Shown here: one piece after another, positions 17,901 to 27,026 of the stretch | Position numbering within the stretch: position 1 is the stretch's first letter | How the letters are laid out: each line of letters starts with the position of its first letter | Assembly: GCA_903959965.1 (NCBI GenBank) | Contig: CAJBZC010000549.1 | Coordinates: 1-35,763, forward strand | Direction of reading: 5' to 3' | Length of the DNA stretch: 35,763 nucleotides | Source of the DNA: an uncultured bacterium | GTDB lineage: Bacteria; Bacteroidota; Bacteroidia; Chitinophagales; Chitinophagaceae | Notes under the pieces: model-generated | The model's input: the letters and a program-made list of their open reading frames with translations, nothing else | Told to the model about the DNA's origin: nothing | The model's database searches: none | Translations under genes and position numbers: made by a program

Positions 17901-18060
17901 CTGGGATACATGGATGAAAACACAGGAAGCACGCCATCCGCAGCACGCTCAAGCCTTTGGATGGGTACGCGCCCTGGCGTCAGGAAATCCACCCGGGAAA
18001 ACGCCGGATAACGCATGGGCGCGGGTGATAGAGGCATATCGAACACCAACGGGCCGTTGA
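14935..18060 (+). CDS. DUF5107 domain-containing protein with TPR repeats, secreted
   Basis: Signal peptide MRLPAVIQLLTLCCLPFSLIAQ; VIILPEVGGKIWSAIDKTTGKPYIY...GGIEPNYGIIGHTP typical of DUF5107, then extended TPR region. ORF-track start 14878 lies in array 2; 14935 preferred. Confidence 0.88.
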   Translation: MRLPAVIQLLTLCCLPFSLIAQSPSRAREYKQTFVTYPFSDPDPVPSQTAIYPYHRFDGFTQQPINKEWNVVELENDYIRVIILPEVGGKIWSAIDKTTGKPYIYANSVVKFRDVAMRGPWTSGGIEPNYGIIGHTPNCATPVNYQVRNHPDGSVSCYVGVLDLLTRTRWQMEVHLPKDKASFTTRSIWQNPTGLEQPYYHWMNTGIKTAGNLEFIFPGTRYIGHDGEHSSWPKHEQNGKDLQFYEQNDFGMYKSYHVSGRLTDFFGAYWHDDGFGMVRYAPYDEKPGRKIWIWGLSRQGMIWEKILTDTDGQYAEIQSGRLFNQNAQASSFTPFKHHGFTPHATDKWTEHWYPVNRTRGMVVANADAALNLRVEDGWLKWYCSPVAFFTDELVIREKDRELLRRRIDAKPLVTIADSMRWNGSAVDLSITLENQHLEWEASPDHQQLSRPFDAPAKFDWTSAAGLTLMGKELMDQKLFREAVEKLKQALVLDSNHIEGLVRMSQLLLRNGDPETAFKLSRRALAIDAHHGAANYYYGLSAVQTGHIADAYDGFALSSQSLEYRSAAFVETARLHARQRRWKEVLEYAEKATDYNRHDAVAAQLKIIAYRHLRNPAAAKAELDRLEASQPLDPFVMWERSLSASGKQDPVFRLQGELPDESILELATFYLSIGEEAQGRALLSTLTSNPQAVAWLAWLDRDDPAKKTAALSRLETLSPAMVFPFRTELIPVLRWAVRNSTDWKPAYYLALLLHDKLQFAEATTLVKSLGDRPDYAPFYALRAQWLKTDAATVERDLRRAMSLDPAEWRYPKMLAQHHIAQNDAVAALAVTEAYLKTGKPSYIIDMLHAKTLLLNKRYRDCDARLAKMNIIPFEGATEGRALYWEAKMMQAIDALGRKRPKEALSFIEAAGKWPENLGVGKPYDADIDSRLEQYLTSVCLKDLGRTQDAAKLHARILDFVPEIQNTVANFQPVNHLVVKWAAEATGNAFDWDTWMKTQEARHPQHAQAFGWVRALASGNPPGKTPDNAWARVIEAYRTPTGR

Positions 18061-18124
18061 GTTGGCTTGATGTTAAAACGAATCGCCAGATATTGATCTG
18101 AGGCCAAGCCCCTTCCGATCTCCG

Positions 18125-18132
18125 TACCTTTG
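18125..18132 (+). promoter_or_regulatory. Candidate Bacteroidota -7 promoter element (TACCTTTG)
   Basis: Exact TAnnTTTG match 16 nt before the ATG at 18149; no well-spaced -33 TTG. Confidence 0.5.
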
Positions 18133-18148
18133 CAGCATAATACATCAC

Positions 18149-19237
18149 ATGCTGAAAAGGGCGCTGCTATTCCTAATCCCCGGCATCCTGGCCTGGCTGC
18201 TGATCGATCAGTACATTCTATGCCCGGACTACCGGTTCGAGTCCCCCGGACCGTTCAAAGGCGAAACATTCTACAATCCCTATGAGGGATATGAGCCTTC
18301 AGCATGGACGCTGGCAAATATGCACGCCCATACGAGCTCCTGGTTCGGACTCACCAACGGAAAAGGTGATGCAAAAGACGTACATGAAGCCTATGACTCC
18401 ATGGGATATGGCTTCCACCTGATCTCCGAATATCAGAAAATCAGTGACTATGGGAAGGGGGCACCGAACTATATCACGGCATACGAACACGGGCTGAACC
18501 TGCCCAAGGCCCACCAGCTGGTGGTCGGAAGTGAGCGGTCGGTATGGAAGGATTATCTCTTCCCGCAGACCCTGGCAAACCGTCAGCACATGCTTGACAT
18601 GCTTTCTGCAGATACCGGCAATGTAGTCGTGGTCAACCACCCGGCTATGCGCATTGGATACAATCCTGCCGATATGAAATTTCTGTACAACTACGATTGC
18701 ATGGAAGTGATCAACTCCTACGAGAATGCCTTCCACTACTGGGATACGGCCCTCTCCAACGGACATATGGTGTTCATCGTCGGGAATGATGACACGCATA
18801 ATGCAGGCAATCGCCGGGCGGTCGGCAAATTCGCCACCCTGCTCCACGCACCTGACCGGACCCGTGCACAGGCCCTTCGGTCTCTGCGCGAAGGTCGCAC
18901 CATTGGCGTGCAGATCCCCCAGGATACAACCATGTCCTTCGCTCAGAAGATCGCCATGCTTAAGGCGGCAAGCCCTTCAATTATCTCCGTTTCGGCCGAT
19001 TCCTCCCTTTTTCGGGTTCGTTTCGACAAAATCGTCTCGGATGTCGTGGTTACCGGACAGGGTGGCGTCGTTCGCTGGCAGGCAGACAGTACATCAGCCA
19101 TCAGCCTCCCCATCCTGCTCGCAGACACCTATCTGCGGGTGTCGTATAAAACACCTGATGGCATTCGCTATCATCTGAACCCCGTATGCAGGTTTCAGGG
19201 CGTCATCGGCAATCGACGCAGCACGCAGCAACTGTAA
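18149..19237 (+). CDS. PHP-domain metallo-phosphoesterase-like protein, membrane-anchored/exported
   Basis: ANMHAHTSSWFGLTNGKGDAKDVHEAYDSMGYGFHLISEYQ, later VVNHPAMR and IVGNDDTHN metal-ligand motifs; N-terminal hydrophobic segment. Confidence 0.8.
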   Translation: MLKRALLFLIPGILAWLLIDQYILCPDYRFESPGPFKGETFYNPYEGYEPSAWTLANMHAHTSSWFGLTNGKGDAKDVHEAYDSMGYGFHLISEYQKISDYGKGAPNYITAYEHGLNLPKAHQLVVGSERSVWKDYLFPQTLANRQHMLDMLSADTGNVVVVNHPAMRIGYNPADMKFLYNYDCMEVINSYENAFHYWDTALSNGHMVFIVGNDDTHNAGNRRAVGKFATLLHAPDRTRAQALRSLREGRTIGVQIPQDTTMSFAQKIAMLKAASPSIISVSADSSLFRVRFDKIVSDVVVTGQGGVVRWQADSTSAISLPILLADTYLRVSYKTPDGIRYHLNPVCRFQGVIGNRRSTQQL

Positions 19238-19245
19238 AAAATGCT

Positions 19246-20064
19246 TCAGAGAAAAAGATCCGGATAAAGCATAGCACCCGGAACAACGGAATACCCTGAG
19301 AGATCAGTGATTCCCTCCTCTGCCAGCACGTCCTCATCGATAAAGAATTTACCCGTGCAGCTGCCTGAAGGGCGCTTGAGAATGTGAAAGGCAGCGTCAG
19401 CAATGATTTCCGGTGTGCGGCTCATTTTCATCAACATCTCCCCGCCCAGCAGGTTCTGAACGGCGGCCGTGGCGATGGTCGTCTTCGGCCAGAGTGCGTT
19501 GGCGGCAATACGGTCCTTCTTCAATTCCTCCGCCAGTCCGAGGGCGACCATCGTCATGCCGTACTTGCTCATCGTGTAGGCGAGATGATTGCCAAACCAT
19601 TTCGGGTCGAGATTCAGCGGAGGGGAGAGGTTGAGGATGTGCGCGTTCACACCTTTCCGAAGCTGTGGGATGCAGGCCCGGCTGACCATGAAGGTCCCGC
19701 GTACGTTGATGTCATGCATCAGGTCATATCGCTTGGGCTCCGTCTGTTCCGTGCGGGTCAGCGAGATTGCTGAGGCATTGTTCACCAGGATGTCGATCCC
19801 GCCGAAGGCGGAGACTGCCTGATCTACGGCCGCCTGTATCTGGTCCTCAAAACGAATGTCGCAGGCTACTGCCAGCGCACGGGATCCGAGGCCTTCTACC
19901 TCGGCGGCTACAGAGTGGATCGTACCGCCCAGTTTCGGATTTTCCTCGACCGATTTGGCGGCAATGACGATGTTGGCTCCTTCAGAAGCGAGTTTTAGTG
20001 CGATGGCTCTGCCAATACCCCGACTGGCTCCTGTGATGAAGGCGGTACGACCCTTGAATGTCAT
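19246..20064 (-). CDS. SDR family oxidoreductase (HSDL2-like)
   Basis: TAFITGASRGIGRAIALKLA, ILVNNASAISLT, YTMSKYGMTM motifs. Confidence 0.93.
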   Translation of the reverse strand: MTFKGRTAFITGASRGIGRAIALKLASEGANIVIAAKSVEENPKLGGTIHSVAAEVEGLGSRALAVACDIRFEDQIQAAVDQAVSAFGGIDILVNNASAISLTRTEQTEPKRYDLMHDINVRGTFMVSRACIPQLRKGVNAHILNLSPPLNLDPKWFGNHLAYTMSKYGMTMVALGLAEELKKDRIAANALWPKTTIATAAVQNLLGGEMLMKMSRTPEIIADAAFHILKRPSGSCTGKFFIDEDVLAEEGITDLSGYSVVPGAMLYPDLFL

Positions 20065-20107
20065 GGTGTTTGATTGAAACGTATGGAAATATCAGTACCT
20101 GCCGACA

Positions 20108-21094
20108 TCAGGAAAGATCCATGTGCGGCTTGTTCTGCAGGATGCCTTCAATGCTGTTCATTACCTCAGGACTGAGCAGGGGCAATACATCCAGCGCCTT
20201 CAGGTTTTCTGTCAACTGTCCTTCCTTCGTAGCCCCCAAAATGGCCGTGGTCACATTCGGGTTCCGGATCGTCCAGGCGATGGCGAGGGAAGCCATCGAA
20301 ACACCCAGTTCGTTGGATAGCGCCATCAGCTTTTTCAACTTATCGATCTTCTGCTCCTGCAGCCAGCGATTTTTCAGCCAGTCGAAGCCCTCGATCGCCA
20401 GCCGTGAATCTGACGGAATGCCATCCAGGTACTTTCCGGTGAGGAACCCAGCGGCCAGCGGACTCCAGATGGTGGTGCCCAGACCGACATTCTGATAGAC
20501 CGGCTTGTAGTCCAGTTCCACCTTGTAGCGTTCGAACATGTTGTACTGAGGCTGTTCCATCACAGGTCCGATCAATCCGTACTGCTGCGCAACCCGATGG
20601 GCTTCCATGATCTCTGCACCGCTCCACTGGCTGGTGCCCCAGTACAGGACCTTCCCCTGCTGGATGAGGTTGTGCATCGTCCATACCACCTCTTCGATCG
20701 GCACGTTCGGATCCGGACGATGGCAGAAGAACAGGTCGAGATAGTCGAGCTGCAGTCTTTGCAAGGCCTCATGACAGGCCTCGAAGACATGTTTACGGCT
20801 CAATCCGGTCTGGTTTGGTTTGTTGGGATCGCGCCAGCCGAAATAGACCTTGCTGGACACCACATAAGAGCTGCGGTCCCAGTTCTTCAGTTTCAGTACA
20901 CGGCCCATCATCAGTTCACTCTGGCCATAGGCATAGCCTTCGGCATTGTCGAAGAAATTGATCCCCGCGTCATAGGAGAGTCCCATCAGCCGATCCGCCG
21001 TATTGTCCTCGATCTGTTTGTGAAAGGTTACCCAGCTGCCATAGGATAGCACGCTCAACTGAAGGCCGGTTCTGCCCATGTACCTGTATTCCAT
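20108..21094 (-). CDS. Aldo/keto reductase (Kv-beta-like)
   Basis: MEYRYMGRTGLQLSVLSYGSWVTF, FFDNAEGYAYGQSE, YLDLFFCHRPDPNVPIEEVVWTMHNLIQQGKVLYWGTSQW. Confidence 0.93.
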   Translation of the reverse strand: MEYRYMGRTGLQLSVLSYGSWVTFHKQIEDNTADRLMGLSYDAGINFFDNAEGYAYGQSELMMGRVLKLKNWDRSSYVVSSKVYFGWRDPNKPNQTGLSRKHVFEACHEALQRLQLDYLDLFFCHRPDPNVPIEEVVWTMHNLIQQGKVLYWGTSQWSGAEIMEAHRVAQQYGLIGPVMEQPQYNMFERYKVELDYKPVYQNVGLGTTIWSPLAAGFLTGKYLDGIPSDSRLAIEGFDWLKNRWLQEQKIDKLKKLMALSNELGVSMASLAIAWTIRNPNVTTAILGATKEGQLTENLKALDVLPLLSPEVMNSIEGILQNKPHMDLS

Positions 21095-21178
21095 CGTCGA
21101 TAGTTTGTGTTTTGTTGGATATCCGAAATTAAACATAGCGGACGAGAACCTGTTCGATTCCCGGTATTGAAATTCCTA

Positions 21179-21793
21179 TTACCGCACATTGGTCGGAACC
21201 GCTGCCGGAGCCGTGCTGTCGGCAGTGGTTCCCAGTCCTGCATCCTTTACCCTCAGAATGCTGTTGGTGATGCTGAAGATCGTGAAGGTCTTGAAATCCT
21301 GCGGGGCCTTCAGGCCGACGCCATTGATGATCATCCCCGGGCGATGTATGCGGACCGGCTTGTCGGTATGAAATTCCATCGCATTTTGTTCCCACCATAA
21401 CTCCTGGCAGAATAGCGTGTCTCCCTGCAAATTGAAGACGCGCACACTGTCTTTGAGCAGGATCCGGTTCTGCGCTTCCAGATAGCGGGCAAATCTGGCG
21501 TCGACCTGGCTTTGCACCTGCATCGTAGAGTCGAAGAAATCGACATGCAGGGATTTGGGGAATTCCATCCGGGGCAGGGTATCCTGATACCTGAGCATCA
21601 GCGGAGATCTGAGCCTCGCCTTCATGCGTCCTCCCTGGCTCATATAACTTTCCATGTCCACCGCCTCGTCAACACCTGTCTTCTGCTGGAAGAATGCATT
21701 GACCTGCTCTACGTCATTCGAACAGGAGGGAAAGAAAAGGCAGCCACTGAGGGCTGCCAATATGAGTAGCTTATGAAAGATGCGAACTTTCAT
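21179..21793 (-). CDS. lptC: LPS export ABC transporter periplasmic protein LptC
   Basis: Lipoprotein signal ending FFPSCSN; repeated YMSQGGRMKARLRSPLMLRYQDTLPRMEFPKSLHVDFFDS, LFCQELWWEQN typical of Bacteroidota LptC. Confidence 0.85.
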   Translation of the reverse strand: MKVRIFHKLLILAALSGCLFFPSCSNDVEQVNAFFQQKTGVDEAVDMESYMSQGGRMKARLRSPLMLRYQDTLPRMEFPKSLHVDFFDSTMQVQSQVDARFARYLEAQNRILLKDSVRVFNLQGDTLFCQELWWEQNAMEFHTDKPVRIHRPGMIINGVGLKAPQDFKTFTIFSITNSILRVKDAGLGTTADSTAPAAVPTNVR

Positions 21794-21799
21794 GATGCA

Positions 21800-23101
21800 T
21801 CAATCGTATTTGCGAGGGTTGAACCAAAGATCACTCAGGTTGAGTCCCATGGACAGCCTCAACAGGCTTTCACGCATCGGCAGGTTCTTGTTGCCCCTGG
21901 CCCCTGCTTCGATGGCAAAGTTGATGCTGGTGAATTGATTGGTGTAGAAGTTGCGACGCACCGGCAGGGAAACTCCCGCAGATATCAGGTATTGATTCAG
22001 GTCTGCGACTGAGATCGGATCCGGTCCATAAGAAAACCCTACCCGGTAAGCCACTTTCGACCAGTAACTCTTTCCTGTGATGTTGGGCAACAATTGTGCG
22101 CCTAGACGAAAGGTCCAGCTGTCGCGCAGGTTATCGGGCTTGTCGTAGTAACGGTATTGGCTCCAGGCGGTATTGTTCAGTTCCGCACCAATGCCCCATT
22201 TGTCCTCTACCTCGAACATCAGACCGAAGCCATAGCTGGAGGGATAGATGATCGTACCCTCTTCTCCGGTGGCTTTATATACGCTGTCGAGAACGTCCAC
22301 GCCATTGGTGGCGCTGAACTCGAATGTTTCGCGTGAAATGTCTCGGACTGCACTGAGCTTGTTGCTGAGGCTTCCGTTGGCACCTATGCGTAGCCAACTC
22401 TTTTTACCCAGATGGATCCTCCAAAGAAGACCGGCTTCCAGAAACAGTCCGCCAAAACGGGTGGTATCCGCAGAGTTTGTTTTCTGATAAGGGACCGTGT
22501 CGTTGAGGATCACTACCCGGGTATTGTAGAGCTTGTTGCCAAAGCGGTAGCCGCCATTCACCCCGACAGAGAAATTCTTAGTACCGATGCCCGTCCCAAT
22601 GAAGGCCTGATAGGATCCTCCGTTACCGATGAAATTGTACGCCACACTGTCTATCCCGCTCAGTCTGCCGCTGGATCTGAGATTATAGTTGATGCGGCTT
22701 AACGGGCGCATGCCGAGATTCAAACCCCAATGCCCCTTCTTGCTCAGAGGCATGCCCAGCTGCACGTAGCTGGGGATCATGTACCTGGACGTGTATTTCT
22801 GAACAGGCTCAGTCGTTCGAAGCGTGCGCTCGCTGATGTCAACCCCTACGTCCAGGGTCGTCACCTTTAGTCGGGCGTAACTGGCCGGGTTGATGAAGTT
22901 GACGGATTGATAGTCGTTGTAAGGAATGGAGAGTCCACCCATTGACCGGCTCAGGATGTTCTGGCCAGACAATTGATCTCCCAAGCCAAATCGGGAGTAG
23001 GGGGAGTTCTCCTGGGCCCTTATGGCCAACGAGGATATCAGCAGAACCGACGACAGTTGAAGAGCTCTTTTACAGTTTGTTATTGGTCTCGCTGATTGCA
23101 T
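21800..23101 (-). CDS. Outer-membrane beta-barrel protein (hypothetical)
   Basis: Signal peptide then NSPYSRFGLGDQLSGQNILSRSMGGLSIPY; alternating strand pattern; follows coaX as in many Bacteroidota. Confidence 0.8.
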   Translation of the reverse strand: MQSARPITNCKRALQLSSVLLISSLAIRAQENSPYSRFGLGDQLSGQNILSRSMGGLSIPYNDYQSVNFINPASYARLKVTTLDVGVDISERTLRTTEPVQKYTSRYMIPSYVQLGMPLSKKGHWGLNLGMRPLSRINYNLRSSGRLSGIDSVAYNFIGNGGSYQAFIGTGIGTKNFSVGVNGGYRFGNKLYNTRVVILNDTVPYQKTNSADTTRFGGLFLEAGLLWRIHLGKKSWLRIGANGSLSNKLSAVRDISRETFEFSATNGVDVLDSVYKATGEEGTIIYPSSYGFGLMFEVEDKWGIGAELNNTAWSQYRYYDKPDNLRDSWTFRLGAQLLPNITGKSYWSKVAYRVGFSYGPDPISVADLNQYLISAGVSLPVRRNFYTNQFTSINFAIEAGARGNKNLPMRESLLRLSMGLNLSDLWFNPRKYD

Positions 23102-23807
23102 ACAGGCCTTTGAATAAAAAATCGGAGTCGGCAAATATCCTATTTTTTAACAGGCCTGCAAAATAGCCGTTATCACCCCCGGTTAAGACCACGTTAAAGT
23201 TGTCATATTTTTCGGCATGAGCGTCAATCATTCCGTCGATCTCTTTGGCCATACCCATGACGACCCCGCTCAGGATATTGGTTCGGGTATCATAGCCGAC
23301 CAGTGGAAAATCCCATGCTTTACTGACCAGGGGCAACAAGGCGGTATAATCACGCAGGGATTTGAACCGCATCTCCATGCCCGGAGAGATGGCTCCTCCG
23401 ATGAACTGATTGTATTGGTTGATAAAATTATAGGTGATGGCCGTACCCAGCCCGATCACCAGATTATTCTTTCCAGGATAGAAATGAACCGCTGCCGCCG
23501 CCAGGGCCAGCCTGTCGGCACCCATTTCCTCGGGTTTACCGACGGGCACCGTGATGGGCAGTTTCGTCTCATGCGAAAGACGGTGAAACTGGCAGGATCC
23601 TGCCAGCAGGGCTTCCGTATTCGGATCATGATTGATCACGGAGGATAAGATCGTCTTCTCCGGACGGAGTCTTTGCAACAATATCTGCATGGTATCCGGA
23701 TGACCGTCAGGCAGGGCATCGGATTCGAGCAGGCGATCCTGTTCGAAGAGGGCGTATTTCAATCGCGTGTTCCCAAAGTCGAGGCAGAGCGTCTTCATGC
23801 GTTCCAT
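23070..23807 (-). CDS. coaX: Type III pantothenate kinase
   Basis: CLDFGNTRLKYALFEQD, MGADRLALAAAA, VIGLGTAITYNFI, FIGGAISPGMEMRFKSL, VVLTGGD. Confidence 0.95.
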   Translation of the reverse strand: MERMKTLCLDFGNTRLKYALFEQDRLLESDALPDGHPDTMQILLQRLRPEKTILSSVINHDPNTEALLAGSCQFHRLSHETKLPITVPVGKPEEMGADRLALAAAAVHFYPGKNNLVIGLGTAITYNFINQYNQFIGGAISPGMEMRFKSLRDYTALLPLVSKAWDFPLVGYDTRTNILSGVVMGMAKEIDGMIDAHAEKYDNFNVVLTGGDNGYFAGLLKNRIFADSDFLFKGLYAISETNNKL

Positions 23808-23826
23808 TTGTTTGATGGCCTGATGT

Positions 23827-24483
23827 TCAATCCTTGGTTCCTTCTATATTAAAGCCCAGTCCCGACAGATCCCTGAAATGTCCGTTCAGTTTTACACGCT
23901 CTTTCAACGCCTCCATGCCGATCACAATGGGCAATGCCTTTTGCAGGTGACGCCTGAGCAGTTCAAGCCGCTGCCGCTCATCAAAATGAGCCAGCAGTTC
24001 GTATTCCGCAGTCTGCGGCAGTCCCATATGGTGGGCCAGGTCGTAAGATAACAGATCATCCCCCTTATCTGGCAAAGGTTTGGAGATTTTCAGCATGGCA
24101 TGCAATTGCAGGAGGCCATCCTTCACCTTTTGTATCAGTCGGGGTCTGGCCGTCAGGTCATTTGCGGGATAGTCCACAATGGCCCCGCTGTACAACTTAT
24201 CGGGTACTTCGGCGATGAACTCCATCAACCGGAATACGGAGATTCCCCGGCAGCGGATGTCCATCTTCCCATCATCATAGGTTTTGGAGATCTCCGTGAC
24301 CTCTACAAGTGTCCCCAGTTCCCTCAACCTGTTATCCATCACCACAGGAATCCCGAAGGGCTTGCCCGCTTCCGAACATTCCCGGATAAGTTGTCGATAC
24401 CTGGGTTCGAAGATGTGCAGGTTCATTGCTTCGCCGGGATACACGACCATGGACAATGGGAAAACAGGGATAAAATTCATCAT
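23827..24483 (-). CDS. LON peptidase substrate-binding domain protein
   Basis: IPVFPLSMVVYPGEAMNLHIFEPRYRQLIREC...FGIPVV. Confidence 0.93.
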   Translation of the reverse strand: MMNFIPVFPLSMVVYPGEAMNLHIFEPRYRQLIRECSEAGKPFGIPVVMDNRLRELGTLVEVTEISKTYDDGKMDIRCRGISVFRLMEFIAEVPDKLYSGAIVDYPANDLTARPRLIQKVKDGLLQLHAMLKISKPLPDKGDDLLSYDLAHHMGLPQTAEYELLAHFDERQRLELLRRHLQKALPIVIGMEALKERVKLNGHFRDLSGLGFNIEGTKD

Positions 24484-25745
24484 GACCGGGTGGTTTTCTG
24501 ATCTGGGACATTTGTTTTCTCAATCGTTGCAGTCCTGCCCATAAAAAGCCATGCCCAGCAGCCGAGGAATGCATAGATGAAGATGCCATACTGGGTTTCC
24601 AGGCCGATCTCATACATAAAACCTGCGAGTGCGAGGGCGTGAAAACTGATCCAGGCGGAGGAATTTCGGTATCCGGACAATTGAAAAGGAGCCAGCACCA
24701 CGATCAGGAAGAGGATCGTAAGTGGAATTCCGGCCGCCGCGGCATGCAGCAGCACTTCATTGCTGGGGAGCAGCTGCTCGTATTCCTTCATGAACGGGGC
24801 GTGCTGCCCGTACCAGTCGTTCATCATGCGTCGCAGGTCGCCGAAGCCCGTCCCCAGCCAGGGATGTTCAGACACCAACTGCCATCCGGCGTCGAAAGAC
24901 AGCACCCGGGGCGTATCGGAGAGTCCCTCCGTATACCCCCCGCGGGTGTAATGCTGGAAGTCCCACAGGATAAACTTCAAGCGGTTCCGAAAGGTCGGCA
25001 GCACGAACCAGGCTATCACCGGCAGAAGCAGGGTAGCTCCCGTCATCCAGCGCACCCAGGCCTTTCGGCGATGAAAGATGGCCCATATCCCGATCGACAG
25101 ATACAAACCGAGCAGGCCTGTCTTAGAGGCCAGCAGGTGCAGATAGCCGGCGATGAACACCGTCAAAACCACCACCGCCTTGTATTCCGCCCTCTTGAAC
25201 GAATGGCGATATGCTGTAAGCGCATGCAGGAGCCAGGCAAAGATCAGGGCGAGCAACCATCCGTAACGGACATGGTCGCCATGCATGTCCACCGCCATCA
25301 CCTTCGCCTTCAGGTAGGCTTCCGTAACCTCCCGGTGGTTGATCAGGTAGCCAATGATGGATTTGGTCATACTGAGCGCGACAACAACCAGGGCGAATCG
25401 TGTCAGTTTTTTCCGCATGTCTTCGCTGATTCGCTTCAAGGCCAGGCAGCAGAAGGGAATGCATAGCAGTGGCAACTTGTCTTGCATGACTTTCAGCCAC
25501 CAGCGGAAGTCTTCGCTCCATAGTATTGTTACCAGCGGGATGAAGAAAAGGATTACCAAACCGATCAAGAAGGGCGATCTTCTGACATACTTCCAGTTTT
25601 CACCTATTCCGACAGCCAGCAGCGAGAGTAAGACCAGCAGTCCCATGCCAATGGATAGCAGTGCACGGCTCCAAAAGACACCTGCCCACATCACCGCGAG
25701 GCTGAATGGAATCCCAAAATGCTCCCATTTCCGGGCTGCTTGCAT
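24480..25745 (-). CDS. O-antigen ligase family membrane protein
   Basis: Multiple TM segments; HPWLGTGFGDLRR...LPSNEVLLHAAAAGIPLTILFL is Wzy/WaaL-like. ORF track extends antisense into meaB; ATG at 25745 preferred. Confidence 0.8.
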   Translation of the reverse strand: MQAARKWEHFGIPFSLAVMWAGVFWSRALLSIGMGLLVLLSLLAVGIGENWKYVRRSPFLIGLVILFFIPLVTILWSEDFRWWLKVMQDKLPLLCIPFCCLALKRISEDMRKKLTRFALVVVALSMTKSIIGYLINHREVTEAYLKAKVMAVDMHGDHVRYGWLLALIFAWLLHALTAYRHSFKRAEYKAVVVLTVFIAGYLHLLASKTGLLGLYLSIGIWAIFHRRKAWVRWMTGATLLLPVIAWFVLPTFRNRLKFILWDFQHYTRGGYTEGLSDTPRVLSFDAGWQLVSEHPWLGTGFGDLRRMMNDWYGQHAPFMKEYEQLLPSNEVLLHAAAAGIPLTILFLIVVLAPFQLSGYRNSSAWISFHALALAGFMYEIGLETQYGIFIYAFLGCWAWLFMGRTATIEKTNVPDQKTTRS

Positions 25746-25772
25746 GAATTCGGTAATTTTGAGGACTTGTCG

Positions 25773-26711
25773 ATGACCGAAATTAGAACGCAAATACCGA
25801 AAACCGACGATCAGACCCCGGAACTTTGGGACCGGGCGTTGCTGGGGGATGTTCGCAGCATCGCACGTTGTCTCTCGCTCATCGAGCGTGAGGGCCCTGA
25901 TATTCCCGATCGCCTGGCCCGGCTGCCAGCCTCTTCGGCCCGCCGGATCGTCGGGATCACCGGCCCGCCGGGTGCCGGTAAGAGCACCCTTACGGATGCA
26001 CTGATTGCTGAATTGCTGGCGGCAGGTCAGCGGGTGGCCGTGCTCTGTGTGGATCCCAGCTCGCCATTTCACCACGGCGCATTGCTGGGAGACCGGATCC
26101 GGATGAACCGTTGGCACGACCATCCGGACGTCTTTATCCGCTCCCTGGCCAGCCGGGGATCCCTCGGGGGGCTTCATCCCGCCATTTGGGAGATGGTCTC
26201 CTTCCTGTCCGCTTGCCCCTTCGATCGCATCATCATCGAAACCGTCGGCGTGGGTCAAAGCGAAGTGGATATTGCCGCCCTGGCCGATCTGACGGTGGTC
26301 GTACTCGTTCCAGAATCCGGTGACGAAGTGCAAACCATGAAAGCCGGACTCATGGAGATCGCGGATATCTTTGTGGTCAACAAGAGCGACCGGCCGGATG
26401 CGGATCGATTCCTGCGCACCCTGCGTCAATTGATTCCTGCCAACGATCAGGATGCACATGACCCGGTTCCTGTGATGGCAACGGTGGCTGACAAGGGAAC
26501 GGGGCTAAAGGAATTGCATGCGGCCATCGAAGCTGGATTGAACAGGGATATGCGTCCGGCAGACAGACTTCGGATATGGACAGAACGGGCGCTGTATCTC
26601 ATTCGTAAAAAACGCATGAAAGACCTGCAAAAGGAAGACCTTTGCGCATCGATCTCGGAGGAGCTCAACAAAGGAGCGTTCAACTTGTATAAATTCATCG
26701 ATAAATACTGA
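25773..26711 (+). CDS. meaB: Methylmalonyl-CoA mutase-associated GTPase MeaB
   Basis: GITGPPGAGKSTLTDALIAELL, VLCVDPSSPFHHGALLGDRIRM, FIRSLASRGSLGGL, ETVGVGQSEVD, VVNKSDRPDA. Confidence 0.95.
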   Translation: MTEIRTQIPKTDDQTPELWDRALLGDVRSIARCLSLIEREGPDIPDRLARLPASSARRIVGITGPPGAGKSTLTDALIAELLAAGQRVAVLCVDPSSPFHHGALLGDRIRMNRWHDHPDVFIRSLASRGSLGGLHPAIWEMVSFLSACPFDRIIIETVGVGQSEVDIAALADLTVVVLVPESGDEVQTMKAGLMEIADIFVVNKSDRPDADRFLRTLRQLIPANDQDAHDPVPVMATVADKGTGLKELHAAIEAGLNRDMRPADRLRIWTERALYLIRKKRMKDLQKEDLCASISEELNKGAFNLYKFIDKY

Positions 26712-26714
26712 ACC

Positions 26715-26981
26715 ATGGATACGATTCCCAACGAAGGATTTCCCAAAGCGGCGAAGAACGAACCCTGTTGCGTGCAGGCCGAAGCAGGCAAGACCATTGC
26801 CTGGTGCACCTGCGGTTTGAGTGAAAAGCAGCCTTTCTGCGACGGACGGCACAAGCAGATAGAAGGTATGCCATATAAGAGCCTGAAAGTGACCTTCGAA
26901 CAGCAGGAGGAAGTATGGCTCTGTCAGTGCAAGCAGACCAAAAATCCGCCATACTGCGACGGTAGCCACCGGAATCTCTGA
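26715..26981 (+). CDS. CDGSH iron-sulfur domain protein with two CDGSH motifs
   Basis: WCTCGLSEKQPFCDGRHK and LCQCKQTKNPPYCDGSHRN. Confidence 0.95.
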   Translation: MDTIPNEGFPKAAKNEPCCVQAEAGKTIAWCTCGLSEKQPFCDGRHKQIEGMPYKSLKVTFEQQEEVWLCQCKQTKNPPYCDGSHRNL

Positions 26982-27026
26982 ACAGACGAATTACTCGACA
27001 CAGACCGTTCACCCGTTTCTGATCGC

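Noticed and set aside
16858-17952. 364-aa ORF antisense to the DUF5107/TPR gene
   Set aside because: Antisense to a well-supported repetitive TPR coding region; no domain signature.
25746-26459. N-terminal extension of the O-antigen ligase ORF antisense to meaB
   Set aside because: Homology-like sequence begins at MQAARKWEHFG (25745); upstream part is antisense to meaB and lacks membrane-protein character.
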